Positions 1-6,428 of a DNA stretch of 12,130 nucleotides are shown piece after piece. Source of the stretch: Rhodocyclaceae bacterium (lineage in GTDB: Bacteria > Pseudomonadota > Gammaproteobacteria > Burkholderiales > Rhodocyclaceae); assembly GCA_018262875.1 (NCBI GenBank), contig JADFDL010000026.1:1-12130 (forward strand). The letters are read 5' to 3'. The position numbers and the translations under genes are program-made. Position 1 is the first letter of the stretch. Every line of letters starts with the position of its first letter. The notes under the pieces were generated by a model. It made no database searches. It was not told where the DNA came from and worked only from the letters and a program-made list of their open reading frames with translations.

Positions 1-443
1 ACCCGGCGGTGCTGGCCGCGCAGGAGCAGGGCAAGGCGGTGGTGCAGGCCGAGCAAATCAAGGCGCAGACGGCGCAGCAGAAGATTCAGAGCGACGAGCG
101 CATCGCCATCCACAAGATCGAAAAGGAAGCGACGACCGACCTCCAGAAGCAACTGCTCGCCAATCAGGCGAAGCTCCTGATCGAGAGCCAGCACGCTGCG
201 GTGGATGAGGCGCGACTGCAACTGGATCACCAAAAGAACATGATGGAGCAACAGGCGCAGGCGTTCGGCCAGAGCATCGAGCAGATTGTCGGCCAAAAGC
301 TAGACATGACGCCGATCATGGAAATGGTCCGGCGGGTCATGGACGAGTTGCAGGCTCCGCGCGAGGGTGAGATTGTGCGTGGCCCCGACGGGCGCGCCGT
401 TGGCGTGCGGTCGGTGCGCAGGAAACAGCCGGCCATCAACTGA
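1..443 (+). CDS. Probable phage portal protein, C-terminal end (partial)
   Basis: The reading frame is open from the left edge (first full codon at 3) and ends at TGA 441-443, so only the last ~147 residues are present. The GTG at 9 is probably internal. The visible part is a long Gln/Ala/Lys/Glu-rich helical segment with coiled-coil character over about the first 90 residues. A short tail reading GPDGRAVGVRSV follows. Large portal proteins of P22-like and SU10-like podoviruses end in such a Q/A-rich helical barrel and a short conserved tail. The portal is the dodecameric ring at the head vertex through which DNA is packaged and ejected. A scaffold and an SU10-type capsid gene downstream fit this placement. 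The conserved portal core is outside the window, so the call rests on the C-terminus and context; a tail or ejection protein with a helical C-terminus is the alternative. Confidence 0.6.
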   Translation, partial: PAVLAAQEQGKAVVQAEQIKAQTAQQKIQSDERIAIHKIEKEATTDLQKQLLANQAKLLIESQHAAVDEARLQLDHQKNMMEQQAQAFGQSIEQIVGQKLDMTPIMEMVRRVMDELQAPREGEIVRGPDGRAVGVRSVRRKQPAIN

Positions 444-814
444 TGCGGGTGCTAGTCCTGCTGCTGTTCGCGCTCCCGGCGTGGGCCGGCGAGTTCCCGG
501 TATGCGAGAAGCGTGCCCAATATGCGCGGATCGAGTTAGTAGACGCCTTCCCGCCGACTCAATGCGTGGTGGAGGCGTGGGAGGCGAATCCGGCGCATGG
601 GTTGCTGGCCGCGCTGGGTCTGGTGACGCTGACGGCCGTCATGGGCTCGTGCAACCGCTATGCAGAGGGCGGCGAGCGGTCGCGGATCGTGTTCAAGCTT
701 GGCGTACCGAGCGAGGGCGCTGACGAGGTGCTGGGCCATGAGCTGCGGCACTCGTTCGCGCCGCGCGAGTTCCACCCGCCGCTGCTGCCGATGGTGACGC
801 TGCCGTGCGAGTGA
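443..814 (+). CDS. Small exported Cys-rich protein with HExxH motif (putative metallopeptidase-like)
   Basis: This 123-aa protein starts at ATG 443, which overlaps the preceding TGA by one base. Residues 1-15 form a Sec signal peptide: Arg2, a run of Leu/Val, then AWA before Gly16. The mature part has four cysteines (21, 41, 70, 122), enough for two disulfides in an oxidising compartment. A hydrophobic stretch at about 54-68 could be a buried or membrane helix. Near the C-terminus it carries HELRH (99-103) with a further His at 111. HExxH plus a third ligand is the zinc site of many metallopeptidases, but the spacing of seven residues to His111 is not the metzincin pattern. The next gene overlaps it and encodes a lipoprotein, so the two probably act together in the envelope. 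I do not recognise the family. Possible roles are envelope processing, superinfection exclusion or help with lysis; none is shown. Confidence 0.72.
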   Translation: MRVLVLLLFALPAWAGEFPVCEKRAQYARIELVDAFPPTQCVVEAWEANPAHGLLAALGLVTLTAVMGSCNRYAEGGERSRIVFKLGVPSEGADEVLGHELRHSFAPREFHPPLLPMVTLPCE

Positions 815-1011
815 TCGTGCTGGCCCTGCTGCTGGCTGGTTGTGCGGCCCCGGCCGCGCGCGTCATGCACGTTGTGTGGGTCAAGGACGACGCCCGCGCG
901 CCGTACTCGGAGCGGATTGGGGCCGATAACTGCTACATCGTGACGCGGACGGACTCGGTGCCGTTCGCGCAGTTTGGTGCGCTGTTCAGGCGCTGCTTGG
1001 AGACTAAATGA
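805..1011 (+). CDS. Small lipoprotein of unknown function
   Basis: This 68-aa protein begins with a short signal sequence and a clear lipobox, LAGC, with Cys13 as the lipidation site. The mature part is only about 55 residues and has two cysteines (43 and 64), a possible disulfide. GTG 805 is preferred because it supplies Arg2 for the positively charged n-region. GTG 811, which forms a GTGA overlap with the upstream stop, would leave no positive charge. The gene overlaps the HExxH gene by about 10 bases and its own stop overlaps the fibre gene (ATGA), so it is translationally coupled on both sides. Size and lipobox recall an outer-membrane spanin. However, the upstream partner is not a membrane-anchored coiled coil, and the pair lies among structural genes without a visible holin or endolysin. 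An envelope partner of the HExxH protein is the simplest reading. Confidence 0.72.
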   Translation: MRVIVLALLLAGCAAPAARVMHVVWVKDDARAPYSERIGADNCYIVTRTDSVPFAQFGALFRRCLETK

Positions 1012-2291
1012 CGACCTCGATCACTACTCGCGCGGGCAAGGGGTCGCCGCTGACGCATGCCGAGGTAGACGCCAACTTCACGAACCTACAGACGACGGCA
1101 GACGCGGCGCTGCCGACGGCGGGGGGGACGCTGACGGGCGCTCTCACGCTGCCATACGTCACGCTGACGCACGGCACGATCACGGCCGCGCAGCCGACGA
1201 TTGATGCGTCGGTAACGTGGAATAACTCTGGCGTCACGTTCACCGGGTGGAAGTTCAACGTAACGGATACCGCGAGTGCGTCGGGTAGCCTGCTGGCGGA
1301 TTGGCAGGTTGGCGGGGCCAGCAAGTTCAATGTAGACAAGTCTGGAAACATCCAGATTGCCGGGTCGTATATCAACCTCGGCGGATCGACAAGTTCTTAT
1401 CCTCGCGTTAAGGCGAGCGGGAATGACGTTCAAGTCTTAACCGCCGACGACAACGATCTAACAGGATTTTCGGCGGCGAGTGTGATTGTTACCGGCGGCG
1501 GGCTTGCGTCTGCCTCTCTTACGCGCGGATCTGGCGTGCAATTGGGGTCTACGAACTTCGTCAAATGGTCGAGCACGACCGCGTACAGCGGCACAGGCGA
1601 CGTATATTTGTACCGAGACGCCGCAGCGAATCTCGCACAACGCAATGGCACGAACGCGCAGACGTTCCGCGTCTACGGCACCTACACTGACAGCAGCAAT
1701 TATGTCCGCGCGTCGCTGGCGGCGACTTCAACGACGGTAACGCTCGCGGCCGAGACGGCGGGGACGGGCGCGGACAATATTGACGTAAACATCAACACCG
1801 CCGGGAGTGGTGTTACATACATTGGCGCATCTGGCGGCAATGCGATGTTTAAGGTGGCGCCGGTCAGTACCGCAATATATTTCGGTGAGTTGGGCGTTGC
1901 GTGGACGGTGTTTATCCAGCGCAGCGGTAATCGTCTCTCGTTGGCGAAGGACGCAAAGCTCACATGGACAAATACGGACGGCGGTGCCGACGCGACGCAG
2001 GACACTGGACTAGCGCGCAACGCTGCTGGTGTCGTCGAGGTCAACAACGGAACGGTCGGCACGTTTAGCGACATCAAGGTTCGCAACGTCCTGGCGGCCG
2101 GTGGTAATGGCTCCTACGTTCAGACGCCGAGCATGACGGTGACGAACCTCCCGTCCGCTGCGACGGCAGGCGCTGGTGCGCGTGCGTTCGTGACGGACGC
2201 GACCGCGACGACGTTCCTCTCGACGGTTGCGGGCGGTGGGTCTAACAAGGTGCCGGTTGTGAGCGATGGCACTAACTGGTTGATCGGATAA
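1008..2291 (+). CDS. Tail fibre-like structural protein
   Basis: This 427-aa protein starts at ATG 1008 (ATGA overlap with the lipoprotein stop). The N-terminus carries LTHAEVDANFTNL (about residues 15-27), a motif that recurs at the start of phage fibre and appendage proteins. A stretch like PTAGGTLTGALTL (about 37-49) follows, of the kind repeated in tail fibres. The middle is Thr/Ser/Gly/Ala-rich with alternating hydrophobics, as in beta-structured trimeric shafts. The C-terminus (about 380-427) has ARAFVTDATATTFLSTV, then GGGSNKVPVVSDGTNWLIG, matching a C-terminal segment common in phage fibre-like proteins. No S74 chaperone or enzymatic domain is visible. It probably forms a host-contacting or head/tail appendage. 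The central part is less GC-rich than its flanks, which hints at mosaic exchange. Its place between portal and scaffold is unusual for a main tail fibre, so a head or neck fibre is possible. Confidence 0.8.
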   Translation: MTTSITTRAGKGSPLTHAEVDANFTNLQTTADAALPTAGGTLTGALTLPYVTLTHGTITAAQPTIDASVTWNNSGVTFTGWKFNVTDTASASGSLLADWQVGGASKFNVDKSGNIQIAGSYINLGGSTSSYPRVKASGNDVQVLTADDNDLTGFSAASVIVTGGGLASASLTRGSGVQLGSTNFVKWSSTTAYSGTGDVYLYRDAAANLAQRNGTNAQTFRVYGTYTDSSNYVRASLAATSTTVTLAAETAGTGADNIDVNINTAGSGVTYIGASGGNAMFKVAPVSTAIYFGELGVAWTVFIQRSGNRLSLAKDAKLTWTNTDGGADATQDTGLARNAAGVVEVNNGTVGTFSDIKVRNVLAAGGNGSYVQTPSMTVTNLPSAATAGAGARAFVTDATATTFLSTVAGGGSNKVPVVSDGTNWLIG

Positions 2292-2557
2292 TGGCTACCT
2301 ACACGATTGACACCAGCAACGCCGAGGAAAAGGCGCTAGCATTCGTCGTTGCCCAACGCAACGCGCAGCGGGCTGCGGAAGATCCGCCGAAGCCGCCGCT
2401 GACGAACGCGCAATACATCGACCAGATCCTCGTGAGGCGCTCGCTGCTGGCGTTCCGCGACGCGATGAACGCGGCCGAAGCAAAGTCCGTTGCCGACGCC
2501 TACGACGCGGCCAACAACGCCACGCAGAATCAGGTTAAGACGATCCTGGGTCTGTAA
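2291..2557 (+). CDS. Small phage protein, unknown function
   Basis: This 88-aa protein starts at ATG 2291, sharing one base with the fibre stop (TAATG). It looks mostly helical and has a central Pro-rich break (DPPKPPLT, about 31-38). The helix after it resembles QYIDQILVRRSLLAFRD, and the C-terminus is Ala/Asn-rich and ends in a short hydrophobic tail. Small helical proteins of this sort often sit directly behind fibre genes in phages. They may serve as accessory or assembly factors, but no defined function is known to me. Tight coupling to the fibre gene suggests joint production. Confidence 0.65.
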   Translation: MATYTIDTSNAEEKALAFVVAQRNAQRAAEDPPKPPLTNAQYIDQILVRRSLLAFRDAMNAAEAKSVADAYDAANNATQNQVKTILGL

Positions 2558-2992
2558 ATGGCCTACGTCGCCACTGGCTACTGGGTTGACGGCTACGCGG
2601 AGGGGGATGGGGCAGTATCGGTAGGCTCGGCGCATGGCCGACGCTATCGCAGCCCTCGTCATTACACGATAGGCGACAAGCATTACGTCGTCTATGACGA
2701 CAACGGGCTGCGCCTGCTGCTGGCAGAGTTGTTGCAGAAGGAGAACGTCCCGGTCGCCAAGAAGCTCAAGATCAAGGCCGAGCCGGTGCGCGTGTACGAG
2801 CCGGACGGCGTGCCCATCCAGTCATGGGACGCCATCGAGTTGCCGCGGGTGAATATGGCGACCGCTGATGCGCTAATCGCGCAGTCGGTGAAGTTTGGGC
2901 AGGACGAGATTGTTAGCGCCATCGAGCAAATGATTCGCAGGCGACGAGAGGAAGAGGAAGAGCTGCTGATGCTGGCGGCGTTCCTCCATTAA
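2558..2992 (+). CDS. Hypothetical phage protein
   Basis: This 144-aa protein starts at ATG 2558 immediately after the preceding TAA. Residues 1-35 are Gly/Tyr-rich (YWVDGYAEGDG). A probable beta hairpin around HYTIGDKHYVVYDD follows, then a Lys-rich stretch near 60-75. The C-terminal third is helical and very charged, with a run of Arg then Glu (about 127-135) before a hydrophobic end. I do not recognise a family. Its place between the fibre gene and the surface-protein genes suggests a virion or assembly role, by inference only. Confidence 0.6.
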   Translation: MAYVATGYWVDGYAEGDGAVSVGSAHGRRYRSPRHYTIGDKHYVVYDDNGLRLLLAELLQKENVPVAKKLKIKAEPVRVYEPDGVPIQSWDAIELPRVNMATADALIAQSVKFGQDEIVSAIEQMIRRRREEEEELLMLAAFLH

Positions 2993-2998
2993 CGGCTT

Positions 2999-3035
2999 TA
3001 GGGGGCGACATGGCGGCTGCGGCATCCATTGTGGT
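2999..3035 (+). repeat. Direct repeat copy 1: RBS plus first nine codons
   Basis: This 37-bp block matches 3689-3725 at 36 of 37 positions; the one difference is C at 3006 against A at 3696. It contains the G-rich Shine-Dalgarno run (3001-3005), the ATG at 3010 and codons for MAAAASIVV. Identity stops sharply after 3035. Confidence 0.93.
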
Positions 3036-3156
3036 GGCGAAGGACATGCTGATTGCCTCGGGGCAGATTGCCCAGGCCGACCGTGAGATGGCGCTCAAGC
3101 ACAATATGGCCGCTATCCAGCAGCAGGCGAACGCGATTGGGGCCCTGAATGGCTGA
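3010..3156 (+). CDS. Small 48-aa phage ORF with duplicated N-terminus
   Basis: ATG 3010 follows a GGGGG ribosome binding site at 3001-3005, and the frame runs to TGA 3154-3156. The product is 48 aa. It begins MAAAASIVV, identical to the start of the 122-aa protein at 3700. It then becomes a charged Ala/Gln-rich amphipathic helix (KDMLIASGQIAQADREMALK, then an AIQQQA segment). The next gene starts inside it (8-base overlap), which implies translational coupling. After residue 9 it bears no resemblance to the beta-rich 122-aa protein, so it is not simply a truncated copy. It may be a genuine small helical protein, or a leader that sets translation of the gene behind it. Function unknown. Confidence 0.6.
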   Translation: MAAAASIVVAKDMLIASGQIAQADREMALKHNMAAIQQQANAIGALNG

Positions 3157-3691
3157 CAACACTTACCGGGATGATCGCGATCCGCGCGCGTTCGCCGCCG
3201 ACGAGATTTCTGGCGTCTTGTGGCCGCGCGTCAAGGTCGCTTTCGGGGCCGACAACTCGGCGTCGGACGTTTCGACCTCCAATGGGCTGCCGGTGAACAA
3301 TCTGGCCGGGACGGCGCTGATTGGGGACGTTGGGACGCAGTACCGGGCGAATGCCACGGGGGCCGCATCGAGGTCGCACCTGATTAGCGCGAACACGACG
3401 AACGCTACGGTTGTGAAGGCGTCGGCGGGCCGGCTGCTGGGCTGGTCGGTCTACAACACTAACGCGGCTGTTCGCTATGTGAAGCTCCACAATCAAACCA
3501 CGTCGCCGACGGCCGGCTCGGGTGTGGTGCAGACGATTGCCGTTCCGCCGAATAACTGCCGCGAGTTCAACATGCCGGGCGGAATCGCGTTCACGACGGG
3601 GATTGCGTTCACTACGACGACCGGCTCGGCGGATAACGACTCCGCCGCTGTCGGCGCGGGCGATCTGGTGATCGACCTGTTCTACATGTAG
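3149..3691 (+). CDS. Beta-rich virion protein, probable head decoration or fibre-type
   Basis: This 180-aa protein starts at ATG 3149 inside the end of the 48-aa ORF. The N-terminal part has the phrase SDVSTSNGLPVN (39-50), seen in phage structural proteins at the entry to a beta domain. Residues about 75-180 resemble a recurrent phage beta-sandwich: AGRLLGWSVYNTNAAVRYVKL, then IAVPPNN, then GGIAFTTGIAFTT, ending in a DLVIDLFYM strand. Such domains occur on virion surface proteins and I infer a decoration or short-fibre role on the head. It is Thr/Ala/Gly-rich. Its stop lies at the edge of the second copy of the direct repeat, so the whole gene sits in the interval bounded by the repeats. Confidence 0.68.
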   Translation: MADNTYRDDRDPRAFAADEISGVLWPRVKVAFGADNSASDVSTSNGLPVNNLAGTALIGDVGTQYRANATGAASRSHLISANTTNATVVKASAGRLLGWSVYNTNAAVRYVKLHNQTTSPTAGSGVVQTIAVPPNNCREFNMPGGIAFTTGIAFTTTTGSADNDSAAVGAGDLVIDLFYM

Positions 3692-3725
3692 GGGGAGACA
3701 TGGCGGCTGCGGCATCCATTGTGGT
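3689..3725 (+). repeat. Direct repeat copy 2: RBS plus first nine codons
   Basis: This is the second copy of the block at 2999-3035 (36/37 identical). It contains the stop of the preceding gene (TAG 3689-3691), a strong GGGGGAG ribosome binding site, ATG 3700 and the MAAAASIVV codons. The two copies are 690 bp apart and in the same orientation. Confidence 0.93.
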
Positions 3726-4068
3726 AACGGGCACGATTGGCAGCCTGCCCGGCGGCAGTCGCACGATTGGCCCTCTGACGCTCACGAGCGCGGCGGCGTC
3801 GGGCGTGGTGCAGCAGACGGTTTTGCAGAACGGCGATAACACGATCACGCTGCCGACGAACATCACGCCAAGCGGCTGCATCATCATCCTGCCGTCGTCG
3901 AATACCGCGCTTACCACGCTCAAGGGCGATGCTGGTGATACCGGCGTGGCTATCGGCAAGGTCGGCTTTGCGGTGCTGAACTGGGAGACGGCGAACAAGC
4001 CTACGTCGTTCATCCTCAATTCGGCGGCGACGCAGACCGGTCTCACGACGGAGATTCTTTTCTGGTGA
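3700..4068 (+). CDS. Small beta-rich virion protein, probable surface or decoration protein
   Basis: This 122-aa protein starts at ATG 3700 behind a very good ribosome binding site (GGGGGAG, 3691-3697). It is Thr/Ser/Gly-rich with alternating hydrophobics, including TGTIGSLPGGSRTIGPLTLT near the start and a DNTITLPTNI strand. It ends in a Trp (TEILFW). The pattern is that of an all-beta fold, like small structural proteins on phage heads or tails. There is no signal peptide or membrane helix. The strong start suggests high expression, which suits a virion component. Its first nine residues are duplicated at the 48-aa ORF upstream. Confidence 0.66.
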   Translation: MAAAASIVVTGTIGSLPGGSRTIGPLTLTSAAASGVVQQTVLQNGDNTITLPTNITPSGCIIILPSSNTALTTLKGDAGDTGVAIGKVGFAVLNWETANKPTSFILNSAATQTGLTTEILFW

Positions 4069-4340
4069 ACAAGGACGAGGAAATCCGGCGCGGCCACAAC
4101 GCCGGGCGGATCGTGAACGACCCGCTGTTCGTGGAGGCTGTGGAGGCCGTCCGCGGCCGGCTGCTGTCGATCATGGAAACCGCCAAGACGGACGAGGCCA
4201 CGCTGCACGCGAAAACGTGCTTGGGCCTCCTGAACGACATTCGGCAGCACCTGGTGCGCGTGATGACCGACGGCAAGTTGGCCGCCGAGAGCATCAAGCT
4301 GGAGCAGGACAAACGTAGCTGGTGGCAGCGGGTCGCCTGA
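4065..4340 (+). CDS. Small helical phage protein of the head module
   Basis: This 91-aa protein starts at GTG 4065, overlapping the preceding stop as GTGA. It is predicted all-helical: NKDEEIRRGHNAGRIVNDP, then a VEAVRGRLLSIM helix, then further helices ending in KRSWWQRVA. Small proteins beginning with a DEEIRRG-like segment and a short predicted helical body recur in phage head regions, but I know of no assigned function. It is the last gene before the first intrinsic terminator, so it closes the first transcription block. Confidence 0.66.
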   Translation: MNKDEEIRRGHNAGRIVNDPLFVEAVEAVRGRLLSIMETAKTDEATLHAKTCLGLLNDIRQHLVRVMTDGKLAAESIKLEQDKRSWWQRVA

Positions 4341-4358
4341 GGCCCATCGCCGACTGAG

Positions 4359-4382
4359 AAGCCGCCTTCGGGCGGCTTTTTT
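4359..4382 (+). terminator. Rho-independent terminator with TTCG loop
   Basis: The perfect stem GCCGCC (4361-4366) / GGCGGC (4371-4376) closes the very stable tetraloop TTCG and is followed by six T (4377-4382). The AA before the stem can pair with the first Ts and extend it. It lies 18 bases after the preceding stop and just before the scaffold ribosome binding site. Confidence 0.92.
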
Positions 4383-4389
4383 ATTGCCC

Positions 4390-4394
4390 GGAGG
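4390..4394 (+). promoter_or_regulatory. Ribosome binding site of the scaffold gene
   Basis: GGAGG lies four bases before GTG 4399. It decides the use of that GTG, as there is no better start in the frame nearby. Confidence 0.7.
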
Positions 4395-4398
4395 TTAA

Positions 4399-5391
4399 GT
4401 GGCTGAGCCGATCAGTGAGCAGTCCGTCGAGTCCGCGCTCGAGAGCGCCTTTGGTAACGCTCCTGCGCCTCAGAAGGTGCCGGCGAAGGAGACTGCGCCC
4501 GCACAAGACGCTCCGGTGGATGAGCCTGCGGCTGAGGCTGCGCCGGTTGAGGAAGCCGAAGCCGAGCCGGTAGAGGCCGCCGAGGCCGAACCTGCGCCTG
4601 AGCCGGAACCCGAGTTCGAGATTGAGGTAAACGGCGCGCGCGAGCTGGTTCGCGGCAAGGACCAAATCCGCGAATTGCTACAGAAAGGCCGGGACTACTC
4701 GCAGAAAACGGAGGCTGTTGCCCGCGCCCGCGATTCGATCATCGCGCAGGCGCAGCAGCAGGCTATGGCGGCGCAGTTTCAGGGGCAGGCGTGGGAGGAC
4801 ATCACCGCGATCCGCGCCCTTGACTCCCGCCTGGACGAATACAACAAGGTTGACTGGGCGACGGCGTTCGACACCGACCCGTTCAACGCACTGAAGTTGA
4901 AGGAGCAACGCGATCAGCTTCGCGAACAGCGCAACGCGAAGGTAGCGGAGTTCCAAGCGAAGCGGCAGCAGTTCGAAGCGGGCCAAGCGCAGGCAGCCCA
5001 GCAGAGACTCGCCGCGGAGCAATCGGCCTTGCTCAACAAGTTGCCCGAGTGGCGCAACACTGAGCAGGCGACCAAAGAGCAACGCGAGATTGCCAACACC
5101 CTAGCGCAAAGCTACGGCTTCAACGAGGCCGAGATCGCCGGATTGGTAGATCACCGCATGGTTATGGTCGCAAGGGACGCCATGAAGTACCGAATGCTGC
5201 AGGCGAACAAAACCGCTAAGGTGCAGCAAGTCCGCACAGCTCCGCCTGTGATCAAGCCGGGCGCGCAGCAGGACAAAGGGAAGGTCGAGGCTCGTTCGGA
5301 CCTGAAACAGTTCCGCGAGGCCGGCCGCAAAGGTGAACACAGGACGCAAGAGCAACTGCTAGAAAAGATGCTCGGGCGCGCCTTCAAGTAG
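4399..5391 (+). CDS. Phage capsid scaffolding protein
   Basis: This 330-aa protein starts at GTG 4399 with GGAGG in front. Residues about 20-75 are a disordered acidic Ala/Glu/Pro tract with repeats of EAEPVEAAEAEP type. A short beta segment, EFEIEVNGARELVRGKDQI (about 73-91), and the phrase LLQKGRDYSQKTEAVARARD follow, both seen in phage scaffolds. About 100-240 is a Gln/Ala/Glu/Lys coiled coil. The C-terminus is basic (GRKGEHRTQEQLLEKMLGRAFK region), like the capsid-binding tail of scaffolding proteins. Scaffolds direct procapsid assembly and then leave the head or are degraded. The capsid gene follows after 14 bases, the usual order. No protease domain is visible, so head maturation proteolysis, if any, needs another gene. 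Confidence 0.87.
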   Translation: MAEPISEQSVESALESAFGNAPAPQKVPAKETAPAQDAPVDEPAAEAAPVEEAEAEPVEAAEAEPAPEPEPEFEIEVNGARELVRGKDQIRELLQKGRDYSQKTEAVARARDSIIAQAQQQAMAAQFQGQAWEDITAIRALDSRLDEYNKVDWATAFDTDPFNALKLKEQRDQLREQRNAKVAEFQAKRQQFEAGQAQAAQQRLAAEQSALLNKLPEWRNTEQATKEQREIANTLAQSYGFNEAEIAGLVDHRMVMVARDAMKYRMLQANKTAKVQQVRTAPPVIKPGAQQDKGKVEARSDLKQFREAGRKGEHRTQEQLLEKMLGRAFK

Positions 5392-5405
5392 CTGAGGCTA
5401 CCAAA

Positions 5406-6407
5406 ATGACTCAATTCGCTGGCACTACCGACACGTTCGACCTCTCGACCCTCAAAGAGTCCCTTGATCCGGTCGTGTGGAACCTGTTCCCGATGGACAC
5501 CTACTTTACGTCGAATATCGACAAGGTGAACGTCACGAACACGCAGCACCAGTGGGTGTTCGACACGCTGAACGCCGCCGCCAACAACAAGCAGATTCAG
5601 GGCGACGACGTTACCGCTTCGACCCAGGGCACGACCACGCGCGTCAGCAACTATACGCAGATCGCGCGCAAGGTCGTCGTCATGTCCCGCACGGCGCAAG
5701 ACGCCAACACCGTTGGTGGCAATGCGCTGGGCCGGGAAATGATGAAGAAAATGAAGGAGTACAAGCGCGACGTTGAGTTCGACGTTCTCGGCCGTCAGGG
5801 TTGCTCGGCCGGTGCGACGAACACGGCGGCGGCCTCGGCCGGCGTTTGCGCGTGGATTTGGGGTACGGGCGCGGACGTTCCGGGCAACACCGTGTACCCG
5901 TCCACCGGCGGCACGGGCGGCAACACGACCGGCACGACCCCGAGCTACGCCTCGTCGGTCTGCTCCGGTCAGGTTGACGGCACGACCTCGTCCTCGTCCG
6001 TTGTCCTCGCCGATATCACTTCGGCGGCGGAACTGGCGTGGACGGACGGCGGTGAGCCGGACGTGATCATCGCTTCGAGCGCGCAGAAGAAGTACATCGA
6101 CCAGCTCAGCTCGCTGGCGACGCGGACGGCAGACATTGGGCGAGCCGACATGCTGTCGATTCAGGGGTCGGCGAACCTGATCGTCACTTCGTTCGGCACG
6201 TTCAAGGTCGTGCTCTCGCGCTACCTCAACCGCACCACGACGCTCATCGTGCAGATGGACAAGTGGGCGCTGGGGCAACTGAGCGCGCCGAAGGTTGTGG
6301 ACCTCGCAAAGACGGGTGACGCCGACAAGAAGATGATCGTCGGCGAATACACGCTCATTGCGCGGAACCCGCACAGCTCGGCGAAGATTCAAGGTTTTAA
6401 AGAATAG
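5406..6407 (+). CDS. Major capsid protein, SU10-like (HK97 fold)
   Basis: This 333-aa protein starts at ATG 5406 with GAGG eight bases upstream. It fits the SU10-type capsid family: an early LDPVVWNLFPMDTYFTSNI segment, then HQWVFDTLNAAA, then EGDD-like QGDDVT and TRVSNYTQIARKVVVMS, followed by a basic helix (MMKKMKEYKRDVEFDVLG). DVIIASSAQKKYIDQL and a C-terminal FGTFKVVLSRYLNR with MIVGEYTLIARNP complete the fold. The expected role is the main shell subunit. Residues about 133-200 form a Gly/Ser/Thr-rich insertion-like loop that holds all three cysteines (133, 148, 186). That loop is a candidate exposed site for modification or disulfides. An intrinsic terminator follows. Confidence 0.92.
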   Translation: MTQFAGTTDTFDLSTLKESLDPVVWNLFPMDTYFTSNIDKVNVTNTQHQWVFDTLNAAANNKQIQGDDVTASTQGTTTRVSNYTQIARKVVVMSRTAQDANTVGGNALGREMMKKMKEYKRDVEFDVLGRQGCSAGATNTAAASAGVCAWIWGTGADVPGNTVYPSTGGTGGNTTGTTPSYASSVCSGQVDGTTSSSSVVLADITSAAELAWTDGGEPDVIIASSAQKKYIDQLSSLATRTADIGRADMLSIQGSANLIVTSFGTFKVVLSRYLNRTTTLIVQMDKWALGQLSAPKVVDLAKTGDADKKMIVGEYTLIARNPHSSAKIQGFKE

Positions 6408-6426
6408 TGCAGTAATTCAAGCACTA
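6405..6426 (+). repeat. Small inverted repeat at the capsid gene end
   Basis: TAGTGC (6405-6410) and GCACTA (6421-6426) are perfect complements separated by ten AT-rich bases. The left arm includes the capsid stop codon. It has no T-run of its own and lies just before the terminator hairpin, so it may be an mRNA 3' stabilising hairpin. Confidence 0.5.
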
Positions 6427-6428
6427 AG

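Noticed and set aside
805..1011. Lipoprotein as an outer-membrane spanin
   Set aside because: There is no overlapping or adjacent inner-membrane coiled-coil spanin, holin or endolysin, and the neighbour is a signal-peptide HExxH protein.
3612..4250. Minus-strand ORF of 212 codons across the surface-protein genes
   Set aside because: It spans several plus-strand genes with good ribosome binding sites and has no recognisable motif.
4441..4620. Repetitive GC-rich tract as a tandem DNA repeat
   Set aside because: It encodes the Ala/Glu/Pro tract of the scaffold N-terminus; the periodicity is loose and explained by composition.
5151..6392. Long minus-strand ORF of 413 codons opposite the scaffold end and capsid gene
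   Set aside because: Its product is Arg/Val-rich without recognisable motifs and mirrors the codon bias of two clear plus-strand genes. It is a shadow in GC-rich DNA.
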